This document shows positions 1-6,352 of a stretch of 6,983 bases of DNA, one piece after another. How positions within the stretch are numbered: position 1 is the stretch's first letter; every line of letters begins with the position of its first letter. The notes beneath the pieces were generated by a model. That model had not been told where the DNA came from. It made no database searches and saw nothing but the letters and a program-made list of their open reading frames with translations. The DNA lies in assembly GCA_903906325.1 (NCBI GenBank), contig CAIVJV010000001.1:1-6983 (forward strand), written 5' to 3'. A program made the translations under genes and the position numbers. Origin of the DNA: an uncultured Gemmatimonadota bacterium (GTDB lineage: Bacteria; Gemmatimonadota; Gemmatimonadetes; Gemmatimonadales; Gemmatimonadaceae).

Positions 1-182
1 AACTCCCCGCGGTCCTGCTCGATCTGCATCCGACGCCCCCGACCGTAGCCCTGCTGCCGCCGGGCGAGGTCATGATCGATCTGAGCGATGCGCAACGGGA
101 GGCCGGCGGGGACGCCCTCCACGAGCGCTAGTACGGCCGGCCCATGGGATTCGCCCGCGGTGCGGACGGTGAGTCGCGTCAT
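1..182 (-). CDS. aroC: Chorismate synthase AroC, N-terminal 60 residues (gene runs off the left edge)
   Basis: This is the start of chorismate synthase, which converts 5-enolpyruvylshikimate-3-phosphate to chorismate with reduced FMN in the cytoplasm, the last step of the shikimate pathway. The translation opens MTRLTVRTAGESHGPAVLA. It contains the family signature GESHGP at residues 10-15, with the conserved His at 13, and the RRQQGYGRG motif at 41-49. It also has the family-typical VEGVPAGLPL at 21-30. The ATG at 180-182 gives the normal length before the GESHGP motif. The frame is open to the window edge. It begins 22 bp after the pilQ stop, with a modest GGAG about 11 nt upstream of the ATG, so it is probably co-transcribed with pilQ. 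Shikimate-pathway genes next to pilMNOPQ are a known pattern (aroK-aroB in proteobacteria); here the neighbour is aroC. Confidence 0.95.
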   Translation of the reverse strand, partial: MTRLTVRTAGESHGPAVLALVEGVPAGLPLRIAQIDHDLARRQQGYGRGRRMQIEQDRGE

Positions 183-204
183 CGCCGGACCCGCTCCATC
201 CGCC

Positions 205-1665
205 TCATGGGTCCGCCGGGGGGCGGCGCTCACCCTCGACGTCGTCCACGATATGCGGCGTCACGAGGATCATGAGATCCTGCTTGCGCTCCTCGAGGCG
301 CTCCTGACGGAAGAGGCGGCCGACCCATGGCAGATGCATGAGGAGCGGGATCCCCGACGTGACGTTGGAGACCTGGGTCTGGGTGAGTCCGGCGATCACG
401 ACCGTCTCGCCGTCGGCGACCAAGACCTCGTTGGTCGCGGTGCGCTCGCTGATGCTCGGCCCCGCCTCGGTGGTGCCGAGGAGCGATTGTTGCCCCGCGG
501 AGATCTCGAGGCTCACCTGGCGATTCGCCGTCACATGCGGGGTGACCTCGAGGGTGATCCCGACCTTCTGCCGGAAGATCTGTGGGGCCACGGCCTGGAT
601 CTGCCCCGGCACCACCGGGGGCGTGAGCAGGAAGGCGATCTCTGATCCCGCGAAGAGGGTCGCCTTGCGGTTGTCGATCGTCGTGGTGCTCGGCTCGGCC
701 TGCACATCGGAGAGCTGCTCCGAGCTCAGCGCATCGAGGAACGAGGTGAGATTGTAGCCACGTACCACGGTGTTGAAGATGAGCGAGAGCGCCGAGCTGG
801 CGCGGAAGAGTCGGTTGGCGTTGGCGACGCCGGCGAAGGCATCTCCCGTGAAGTTCACGCGGAAGCTCCCCTGCACCGGGGCGTCACCCACAGCCGCGGG
901 GCGCGGGGCGAGGGTCTGGATGTACGTCGTCGGCGAGCCGACGTCATAACTGACCCCCAGCTCCTGGGTGGCGGTCCGGTCCACCGAGATGATCTTCGCG
1001 CGGATCGCGACCTGCGGGGTCCGCCGGTCGAGTTCCTTCACGAAGCGCACGATGTCTGGGAGGCGGGAGACCGCCTCGGTGATGATCAGGGTGTTGGTCT
1101 TCGCATCGGTCGCGACGGTGCCGCGGCCGCAGGGGCTCGACGCACTCGCCGATTGGCCCACGACCGGAGCGGGGGGCGCCGCGGTCGGCGCCGGCGTGGT
1201 CCCCCCACTCCCCGAGGTGCTCGCGCAGGCCGCGATCAGCTGGCGGATCGTCTCCGCCAGTTCGGTGGCCTTCGCATAGTTCACGGGGATCACCTGCGAG
1301 GCCAACGGCTCGACCGACGACCGCGAGGCGATGTTCGCGTAGCTGTCGATCGTGATGATCCCGGTGGAGTCCTCCGTCGCGGTGAACCCGTTGGCCTGGA
1401 GGATCTTTCCGAGGGCGACATCCCACGGCTGGTTCGCGATCTCCGCGGTGACGGTGCCCGTGACCTGCGGGCCGAAGATGAAGGTGCGCCCCGCGTGCTC
1501 CGCGAAGGTGGCGATCACCTCATGGATCGGGGTGGCGACGAAGGAGACGCTGATGCGCGACCGCGGCGGCTGCGCCCACATCGGCGCATCCGGTGCCGCG
1601 ACCGCCGGCCGGGCCCATCCGAGCACCAGCAACACGAGCGCACTCCCGGCCCAGAACCGCCTCAT
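205..1665 (-). CDS. pilQ: Type IV pilus secretin PilQ, short form without AMIN domains
   Basis: PilQ forms the outer-membrane ring through which the pilus exits. The 486-residue protein starts with a signal peptide (about 1-23, ending AVA). An STN/N0 domain follows at about 38-107, then a secretin N1 domain at about 125-225, and the secretin barrel from about 225 to 475. The barrel carries the classic C-terminal signature at about 419-453, including GETVVIAGL and SGIPLLMHLPWVGRLF. The N1 domain is interrupted by a Ser/Gly/Pro/Ala-rich loop (about 148-180) flanked by the protein's only two cysteines, C147 and C179, which could form a disulfide. Proteobacterial PilQ is much longer because of N-terminal AMIN peptidoglycan-binding domains, which are absent here. 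The ATG overlaps the upstream stop as ATGA, and GGGAG (1674-1678) lies 8 nt before it. A GspD-type secretin is an alternative, but the pilMNO context argues for PilQ. Confidence 0.95.
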   Translation of the reverse strand: MRRFWAGSALVLLVLGWARPAVAAPDAPMWAQPPRSRISVSFVATPIHEVIATFAEHAGRTFIFGPQVTGTVTAEIANQPWDVALGKILQANGFTATEDSTGIITIDSYANIASRSSVEPLASQVIPVNYAKATELAETIRQLIAACASTSGSGGTTPAPTAAPPAPVVGQSASASSPCGRGTVATDAKTNTLIITEAVSRLPDIVRFVKELDRRTPQVAIRAKIISVDRTATQELGVSYDVGSPTTYIQTLAPRPAAVGDAPVQGSFRVNFTGDAFAGVANANRLFRASSALSLIFNTVVRGYNLTSFLDALSSEQLSDVQAEPSTTTIDNRKATLFAGSEIAFLLTPPVVPGQIQAVAPQIFRQKVGITLEVTPHVTANRQVSLEISAGQQSLLGTTEAGPSISERTATNEVLVADGETVVIAGLTQTQVSNVTSGIPLLMHLPWVGRLFRQERLEERKQDLMILVTPHIVDDVEGERRPPADP

Positions 1666-2684
1666 GGTGTCTTCTCCCGTCGAGGATCATCGAGCATCAA
1701 GACCTGCCGTCGCGCGGTGCCGAACTCATCGACCGTCACCGCGACCTCGCGCGCGCGGATGGCCGTCACCCGGATCCGTCCGAGGACCGAGCCCTCCTTG
1801 ACCCGATACAGCTGACCCGTGACGGTGTCCTTCACCATCGCCACCGAGTTGGCGCTGACGGGATCCACGAGGATCCCCGAGACGCGCAGATCGGCGAGAA
1901 GCGGCCGGATCGCCCCGCTCGCGAGGAGCGAGGCAAAGGGATCGCGACGCCCGACCCGATCATACACGAACGCCTCACGCTGCAGGAGGGGGCGCCCCTC
2001 GCCACCCGGGGCGGCCGGCCCTCCCGAGTCGACGACCGCCGCGCCCAGCGAATCACCCACCGCGTCCGCTGCGCGCGCACCGTCGTCGTCGGACTCTGAG
2101 CCCGCTCCGCCGCGGCCGACGAAGGTCCGCACATCGAAGGAGGCCTCCAGCACCTGCTCACCCGCCCGCGCGGCCCGACGGCCCGTCGTGGTGGCCAGCG
2201 CGAGGGTCAGGTTCGCGGGGACGATGATGCGCTCCAACGAGGCGATCTCGGCGAGCACCTCCCCGATCTCATGATGCGTCCCGCGGAGCGAGAGTCGGAA
2301 TCCGTAGGTGTCGAAGGCGCTCCCCGGCACCGTCTCGCCCGGGGCCACATCGCCGAGCTCGAGGTCATGCCGACGAGCGACGGCGAGGATCTGGTCGAGC
2401 AACGCCGGGACCTCGCGCCCCGATGGGATCAAGACCCGCAGCGTCCGCAGCTCGGCGGCGAGCGCCGCCTGCTGGCGATCGAGGGAGTCGAGCGCGCCAC
2501 GCGCCAACACCGCCGTGGCGCGCGCATTCCCCTCCGTCAGCGTCCTGACCCGGAGCGTCCGCTCCGCCATCGACGCCGCCGTCGGCCGATGGAGGCCGTA
2601 CCAGTAGGCGCACAGGAGCGCGATGGCCACCACACTCACCAGGAGCAAGGATTGGTCGCGCGGACTCGTGGGCCGGGCGATCAT
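1662..2684 (-). CDS. pilO: PilO-PilP fusion protein of the type IV pilus alignment complex
   Basis: The single uninterrupted 340-residue frame contains two normally separate proteins. Residues 1-11 are cytoplasmic and 12-30 form one membrane helix. Residues 36-84 are probably a coiled coil. Residues 90-188 match the ferredoxin-like periplasmic PilO domain, including the IPSGREVPALLDQI region typical of PilO. Residues 189-235 are a low-complexity Gly/Ala/Asp linker. Residues 236-335 resemble PilP: REAFVYDRVGRRDPF, then a small beta domain with LRVSGILV and LYRVKEGSVLG. There is no signal peptide or lipobox before the PilP part, so PilP would be tethered by PilO's helix. The ATG was chosen because it overlaps the pilN stop as ATGA and gives the normal PilO N-terminus; open frame upstream of it is a shadow of pilN. 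The membrane complex would join PilN to PilQ. PilO and PilP assignments are strong at the pattern level; fusion is inferred from one open frame without a credible internal start. Confidence 0.9.
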   Translation of the reverse strand: MIARPTSPRDQSLLLVSVVAIALLCAYWYGLHRPTAASMAERTLRVRTLTEGNARATAVLARGALDSLDRQQAALAAELRTLRVLIPSGREVPALLDQILAVARRHDLELGDVAPGETVPGSAFDTYGFRLSLRGTHHEIGEVLAEIASLERIIVPANLTLALATTTGRRAARAGEQVLEASFDVRTFVGRGGAGSESDDDGARAADAVGDSLGAAVVDSGGPAAPGGEGRPLLQREAFVYDRVGRRDPFASLLASGAIRPLLADLRVSGILVDPVSANSVAMVKDTVTGQLYRVKEGSVLGRIRVTAIRAREVAVTVDEFGTARRQVLMLDDPRREKTP

Positions 2685-3379
2685 CGATCGGCCCCCGGTC
2701 CGACGAGCGGGACCATCAGGAGCCGGGCCGATGCCGGTCGCTCGTACCGGAGGTCGAGGGCGAACTCGTTGACCGTCTGCCCCTCCACCTGCATCACCGA
2801 CGACGACGCGAGCCCGACCTCGGCGATGAACGGCGAAGCCTCGAGCTGCTTCATGAAGACCGTGAGCGCCTGGATGTCGACCGTCACCCCGACCAGCCGG
2901 ATCGTGAGTGGGGGGACCGAATCCGCCGCGAGCTGATCCACCGAGGGGGCCGTGGACGCCGAGCCCTGGGCGATCGATCGGAGCCAGGCCTCGGCAGGCA
3001 GCGCACGCGCGATCTCGTCCAGGAGGTGCGGCCAGATGAAGCGCTGCCGATCGATCGCCGCGATCGACGTCATCTGCGCCATCACCGAGTCGCGCTGCGT
3101 CTCGGCCGCCCCGAGCCGCGCCAACACCGCCGCGAACCGCACGCTGTCCTGCACCGCCAACGTCTCCTGGGCGCGGAGCGTCTCGCCTGCCGCCCGCTGC
3201 GTGATCCACGACCCCACGCCGAGGCCGACCGAGAGCACGACGCTGAGGGTCGCGATGACGAGCCAGGGGTCGCGCACGCGGTCGCGGGCCCCCGCGAGGA
3301 GGGCCCCGAGGTCGATACGCCGCCGCGTCCCGGGTGGTCGCGCCGCCGCGTCTCCCGTGAGGAGATCGATCTCGATCAT
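2681..3379 (-). CDS. pilN: Type IV pilus inner-membrane alignment protein PilN
   Basis: PilN is a bitopic inner-membrane protein that binds PilM in the cytoplasm and pairs with PilO in the periplasm. The 232-residue product opens MIEIDLLTGD, corresponding to the conserved PilN tail (consensus INLLP-like) that inserts into PilM. Arg-rich cytoplasmic residues 11-38 follow, then one membrane helix at about 39-59. A probable coiled coil spans about 62-105 and a ferredoxin-like periplasmic domain about 115-215. The ATG lies 10 nt after the pilM stop. TGAGG (3388-3392) overlaps that stop 8 nt upstream and serves as ribosome binding site, which indicates translational coupling. The 3' end overlaps the PilO-PilP start by 4 bp. 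The same frame stays open further upstream, but that part is antiparallel to nothing recognisable and coincides with pilM in another frame, so it is excluded. Confidence 0.92.
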   Translation of the reverse strand: MIEIDLLTGDAAARPPGTRRRIDLGALLAGARDRVRDPWLVIATLSVVLSVGLGVGSWITQRAAGETLRAQETLAVQDSVRFAAVLARLGAAETQRDSVMAQMTSIAAIDRQRFIWPHLLDEIARALPAEAWLRSIAQGSASTAPSVDQLAADSVPPLTIRLVGVTVDIQALTVFMKQLEASPFIAEVGLASSSVMQVEGQTVNEFALDLRYERPASARLLMVPLVGPGADR

Positions 3380-3389
3380 CGGCGAGGCC

Positions 3390-4436
3390 TCATCGCGGCG
3401 CCCGGAGGGCGAGCCCCACCGCGAGCATGAAGAGCGGGGCCACCGCCTCGGTGTCGAGCCCTTCGAAGGCGCCGTCCCGAAGCGCCAGATAGGCGAGCGG
3501 GCTCGCGAGCACGACCGGTCGCCGAAGACGGGCGGCCACGCTCTCGAGCAGACCCGGGATCCGCGCCCCACCTCCCGAGACGTAGATCGTGCCGAGCGAC
3601 GCCAACGAGGTGGCGGCGGAGGCGCGGTAGGCCACCCCCCGCTCGATCCCGACGGCGAGCTCCTCGGCGCGCGACGCGAGCACCGCATCGAGCTCAGCGG
3701 ACCGCTCGGAGGCCTCGAGGAGGGCCCGCGCCTCGCGCGCCGCCAGGCCATGGTCCCGTTGGAGATCCTCACGGAAGCGGCGCGTCCCCACCCCGAGGTC
3801 ACGGGTGAGCACCGGGAGCCCATCCTCGACGAGGGTGAGGTGCGTCAGCTCATGCCCGATATGCAGCAGGGCCACCACCCCGGACATCGCCTCGGGGTGA
3901 CTCCGCTCGAACGCGTTGTACAGCGCGAACGAATCGACGTCGATCAGCGCGGGGGTGAGCCCGGCCTCCGCGAGCACGCGACGCTTCGACGCGATCAACT
4001 CGTGCTTCGCCGCGACCAAGAGGACCTGCATCTGCTCCTCGGTGCCCGCGGGATCGAGGATCTGGAAATCGAGCGCGACCGAGTCCATGTCGAAGGGGAC
4101 GTGCTGCTCCGCCTCCCACCGCATGACCTCACGGGCCTGGGACGCCTTCATCCGATCGACGGCGATCTGCTTGACGATGACGTCGCGCCCCCCCACGGCG
4201 GCCGCGACGCGCGTCGGGGTCACCCCGGCGGCCTCCAGCGCCCGACGGATGGCCTCCGAGACGACGGCGGCATCCATCACCTCCCCTTCCACGATCGCAT
4301 CAGGGAGCAGCGGCACCATCGCGACGCGCACGAGCTCGGGCTCCGCCCCACGGTGGTCCATCACGGCGACCTTGATGAGCCCAGATCCGATGTCGAGCCC
4401 GACGGCTGTCTTCTGCTTGCGGGAGAACAGGGCCAT
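3390..4436 (-). CDS. pilM: Type IV pilus actin-like ATPase-fold protein PilM
   Basis: PilM is a cytoplasmic actin/FtsA-fold protein that binds nucleotide and the PilN N-terminal peptide, linking the cytoplasmic motors to the membrane complex. The 348-residue product has the first phosphate motif at 12-26 (VGLDIGSGLIKVAVM). The connect and second phosphate region lies at about 187-206 (ALLHIGHELTHLTLVEDG), and the adenosine motif at 284-296 (IYVSGGGARIPGL). In most actin-fold PilM proteins the second phosphate loop has Asp (DIG); here it is His192 in LHIG. The ATG at 4434-4436 gives the usual MALFSRK-type N-terminus. It has no visible Shine-Dalgarno sequence, and in-frame alternatives lie at 4484 (ATG) and 4502 (TTG), also without one. 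It is the first gene of the tightly packed pilM-N-OP-Q-aroC group and follows a 153-bp gap. Confidence 0.93.
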   Translation of the reverse strand: MALFSRKQKTAVGLDIGSGLIKVAVMDHRGAEPELVRVAMVPLLPDAIVEGEVMDAAVVSEAIRRALEAAGVTPTRVAAAVGGRDVIVKQIAVDRMKASQAREVMRWEAEQHVPFDMDSVALDFQILDPAGTEEQMQVLLVAAKHELIASKRRVLAEAGLTPALIDVDSFALYNAFERSHPEAMSGVVALLHIGHELTHLTLVEDGLPVLTRDLGVGTRRFREDLQRDHGLAAREARALLEASERSAELDAVLASRAEELAVGIERGVAYRASAATSLASLGTIYVSGGGARIPGLLESVAARLRRPVVLASPLAYLALRDGAFEGLDTEAVAPLFMLAVGLALRAPR

Positions 4437-4589
4437 GTCGGGGAGCGAGGGGACGAACCGGTCGAGAGAGGGAAAGTTGCCCATCAGGGGATCACGGGTC
4501 AATGAAGAGACGCGCTCTATAGTTGAATCGTCAAATCACCCTACCGGTCGCAGGGCGGGAAAGGGATGTGGGATGATCCGCATTGGGCC
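4437..4589 (-). promoter_or_regulatory. Intergenic gap upstream of pilM with an AT-rich island; possible promoter for pilMNOPQ
   Basis: This is the largest gap between the minor-pilin genes and pilM. Between about 4503 and 4545 it is clearly AT-richer than the rest of the window. On the minus strand this part reads TGATTTGACGATTCAAC and then TATAGAG. TTGACG resembles a -35 box and TATAGA a -10 box, but they are only 7 nt apart, and neither has a good partner at 16-18 nt. A short inverted repeat TTGA-N4-TCAA overlaps the would-be -35 box. No U-tract terminator follows the PilX-like gene, so read-through from the pilin genes is also possible. That a promoter lies here is inferred from the gap, the AT content and the position at an operon head. 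Confidence 0.3.
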
Positions 4590-5060
4590 TCATTCGCCCG
4601 GGCGCGGGATGATGGCCCCCGACGCGAGCGGTCGGACGGAGTGGCCCGGACATCCGACGCCGGTGAGACGCCGCTCCAGCGTGTCGGGGACGAGCCAGGC
4701 GATCACGCGGGCGCGCCCACCGGTGGGCGCCACCGCCTCGAGTTCGGCGAGGATGACCCCCTCGCCCACGTGACGCCAGCGCGACGCCGACCAGACGCCC
4801 GTGGACTCCCCGAGGACGCGCTGCTGCGCGAGGTGTGGGGAGGCGAGACAGAGGAGCGAGAGCGCCGGCGGCTCCCATACCTGCTCCATCCCCCGCGAGA
4901 GGGCGAGACGGAGACGGACGGCCTCGGACGCCATCTGGGCGCGACGGGTCACGGCGAGCGCCTGCGCGAGCGCCAACGCCGCCCACGCCGAGAGGAGCAC
5001 GAGGACGACGAGCACCTGGAGCAGGACGAACCCACGCTCAGGGCGTGAACCCGCTCGCAC
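4590..5060 (-). CDS. PilX/GspK-like minor prepilin with Gln at mature position 5
   Basis: This is the third minor prepilin-like gene, a 156-residue protein. It starts MRAGSRPERG, a short positive leader ending in Gly, followed by FVLLQVLVVLVLLSAWAA, a hydrophobic helix. Prepilin peptidase would cut between G10 and F11. Mature residue 5 is Gln15 rather than the Glu of most pilins; PilX and GspK relatives often deviate at this position. The rest is a short globular domain with Cys71 and Cys137. I chose the GTG at 5058-5060: it gives a normal leader, has AGGG about 8 nt upstream, and no ATG fits. It overlaps the PilW-like gene by 23 bp. Its place after V-like and W-like genes matches pilV-pilW-pilX order, but sequence alone does not prove orthology. 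Confidence 0.72.
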   Translation of the reverse strand: MRAGSRPERGFVLLQVLVVLVLLSAWAALALAQALAVTRRAQMASEAVRLRLALSRGMEQVWEPPALSLLCLASPHLAQQRVLGESTGVWSASRWRHVGEGVILAELEAVAPTGGRARVIAWLVPDTLERRLTGVGCPGHSVRPLASGAIIPRPGE

Positions 5061-5871
5061 GGAGCGATCCCTCGAACGGGTGATCGATCCCCGCCACGCG
5101 CACTTCGGCCTGCACGAGGGACGAGCCGGGATCCATGCGGAACCAGAGGCCGCGGGCCGCCGGGGAGCGCACCGGACCGACCACGGGCTGCGCCGCGCCA
5201 CACCGCGTCCCCACGCACGATCGCATCCCGATCGACCACCCCGGCGTCCCCGCCTGGTAGAGGACCAGCCGGATCTCGCGATACAGCTCGGCGGGCGCTC
5301 CCACGGCGAGCGAGCGGGGCATGGGATCGAGCGCCAGACGGAGCGCAGCGCGCGTGAGCTCCGTGGTGCCCACCAAGACGCCATCCGTCCCGCACGCCTC
5401 CGATGCGGCGACGAGCGTCACACCCGATACCACGTGGGATCGCCACCCGCCGTCGGCCGACGAATCGCTCGCGTAGGCCTCGAGCCGATCGCCGACGATC
5501 GGCGTCTCCGCGAGGACCGTGAGTGGTGGGGTGCTCCCGGGCGGCACCGCCGCGAGCAGGGGAGCGAAGGCGGGGGTGAGCGCCACCGTGGTCGGCGTGA
5601 CCCGACAGACGACCCCGACGCCGATGCGCAGCTCGCCGTGGAGCGCGGTGTCCCCGAGCACCTTCGGGTATCGGAGATGTTGTCCGAGCGCCTCGAGCAC
5701 CGCGATGGCATCGCCACCCACCCGTTCGCCCTCCGCCTGACGGAGCATCCCCTCGACCACCCGACGCACGGAGAGCAGCGCGGTGAGGGCGGCGGCCGCG
5801 ATGATCGTGCCCACCACCAGCGCCACCTGGAGCTCCACGAGGGTCATGCCGGCCCGCAGCCTCACTCGCAT
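5038..5871 (-). CDS. PilW-like minor prepilin (large minor pilin)
   Basis: This 277-residue protein carries a class III prepilin signal: leader MRVRLRAG, then MTLVELQVALVVGTIIAAAA. The predicted cleavage is after G8, and Glu13 is the conserved Glu at mature position 5. A hydrophobic helix extends to about residue 33, followed by an amphipathic stretch and a large periplasmic domain. Cys89, Cys160, Cys219 and Cys224 (in CVGTRC) could form disulfides. Size and position between a PilV-like and a PilX-like gene suggest PilW, a minor pilin that helps prime pilus assembly; GspJ is the type II secretion equivalent. The ATG at 5869-5871 overlaps the preceding gene by 10 bp and lacks a good Shine-Dalgarno sequence, so translation is probably coupled. 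Upstream open frame is not prepilin-like and shadows the neighbour. Confidence 0.82.
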   Translation of the reverse strand: MRVRLRAGMTLVELQVALVVGTIIAAAALTALLSVRRVVEGMLRQAEGERVGGDAIAVLEALGQHLRYPKVLGDTALHGELRIGVGVVCRVTPTTVALTPAFAPLLAAVPPGSTPPLTVLAETPIVGDRLEAYASDSSADGGWRSHVVSGVTLVAASEACGTDGVLVGTTELTRAALRLALDPMPRSLAVGAPAELYREIRLVLYQAGTPGWSIGMRSCVGTRCGAAQPVVGPVRSPAARGLWFRMDPGSSLVQAEVRVAGIDHPFEGSLRASGFTP

Positions 5872-6221
5872 CGCCGCTGGAGTGCGATAGGGAGGGTCGC
5901 CACTGGGGCGGGGCCGGGCATCTGGGCGGTGAGCGCACCGATCCAACGACCGCCCGAATCCGACCGAGTGAAGGTCCAGGTGTCCGTGATGCCCGCAGCG
6001 GTGACCTGTCGCCAGCTCGTGTCGCGGGGAGGACAGGGCGAGGCCTCGATTCGCGCGATCCGTTGGAGGGCGAGGTGCGACATCGCCTGCGTCGTCCGCG
6101 CGATGCGTTCGAGCCGCTGCGCGGCCAGCAACGCCGCGCTGACGCCGAGCACCCCCACGGCGCAGACGGCGATCGCGACCACGCATTCGACCAAGGAGTG
6201 ACCGGCTGGGGCCCGATGCAT
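5862..6221 (-). CDS. PilV-like minor prepilin
   Basis: This small 119-residue prepilin begins MHRAPAG, with cleavage expected after G7, then HSLVECVVAIAVCAVGVLG. Glu12 is the conserved Glu at mature position 5. The GxSLVEx core matches the PilV/GspI-type N-terminus, in which Ser-Leu-Val-Glu is common. After the helix (about 8-34) comes an amphipathic segment and a short domain containing WTFTRSDSGGRWIG. Two cysteines (C13, C20) lie inside the membrane helix, and C63 and C118 may pair in the periplasm. The ATG at 6219-6221 is preceded by GAGG at about 12 nt, a little long for a ribosome binding site. It begins a chain of overlapping prepilin genes and would be a minor pilin incorporated into or priming the pilus. 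The exact class is inferred from the N-terminus and order. Confidence 0.82.
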   Translation of the reverse strand: MHRAPAGHSLVECVVAIAVCAVGVLGVSAALLAAQRLERIARTTQAMSHLALQRIARIEASPCPPRDTSWRQVTAAGITDTWTFTRSDSGGRWIGALTAQMPGPAPVATLPIALQRRCE

Positions 6222-6292
6222 TCCAGACGCTACCCTCGGCGCCTGCGCGCGCCCTCACCCTGGTGACGCGATCGGTACCCCCACGATGCACA

Positions 6293-6322
6293 TCGGGCCG
6301 AGCGCGGTAGCGCTCGGCCCGA
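6293..6322 (-). terminator. Perfect 13-bp hairpin between pilA and the minor pilins
   Basis: The arms TCGGGCCGAGCGC (6293-6305) and GCGCTCGGCCCGA (6310-6322) pair perfectly around a 4-nt loop. They lie 30 nt after the pilA stop. On the transcribed minus strand no U-run follows; the next bases are G-rich. It is therefore not a textbook intrinsic terminator. It could act as an attenuator, a pause site, or a 3'-end stabiliser that lets pilA mRNA accumulate above the downstream minor-pilin mRNA. The structure is seen directly; the role is inferred. Confidence 0.65.
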
Positions 6323-6352
6323 CGATCCCTTCACACCTGCGAGCGTCGAGAC

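Noticed and set aside
88..645. Plus-strand frame opposite the pilQ 3' end and aroC
   Set aside because: Antisense to the secretin signature region and to the aroC start; the translation has no domain.
1662..2060. Separate PilP gene starting inside the PilO frame
   Set aside because: No ATG, lipobox Cys, signal peptide or clear ribosome binding site occurs in the linker; the GTG codons there would make a soluble fragment with no export signal.
2685..3209. Upstream extension of the PilO-PilP frame
   Set aside because: The extension lies over pilN in another frame and is low-complexity Gly/Arg. The ATG at 2684 overlaps the pilN stop as ATGA and gives a normal PilO N-terminus.
2952..4505. 517-codon open frame on the plus strand opposite pilM and pilN
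   Set aside because: Arg/Gly/His/Asp-rich translation with no recognisable domain. It is antisense to two well-supported genes, and long antisense frames are expected in GC-rich coding DNA.
4546..4570. Terminator after the PilX-like gene
   Set aside because: Only a 4-bp CCCT/AGGG stem with a 9-nt loop, too weak to call.
4801..6201. 466-codon open frame on the plus strand opposite the minor pilins
   Set aside because: Extremely Arg/His/Ala-rich composition, no motif, and opposite three prepilin genes with clear signal sequences.
5872..6291. Upstream extension of the PilW-like frame
   Set aside because: It shadows the PilV-like gene. A prepilin needs its short leader just before MTLVE, which the ATG at 5871 provides.
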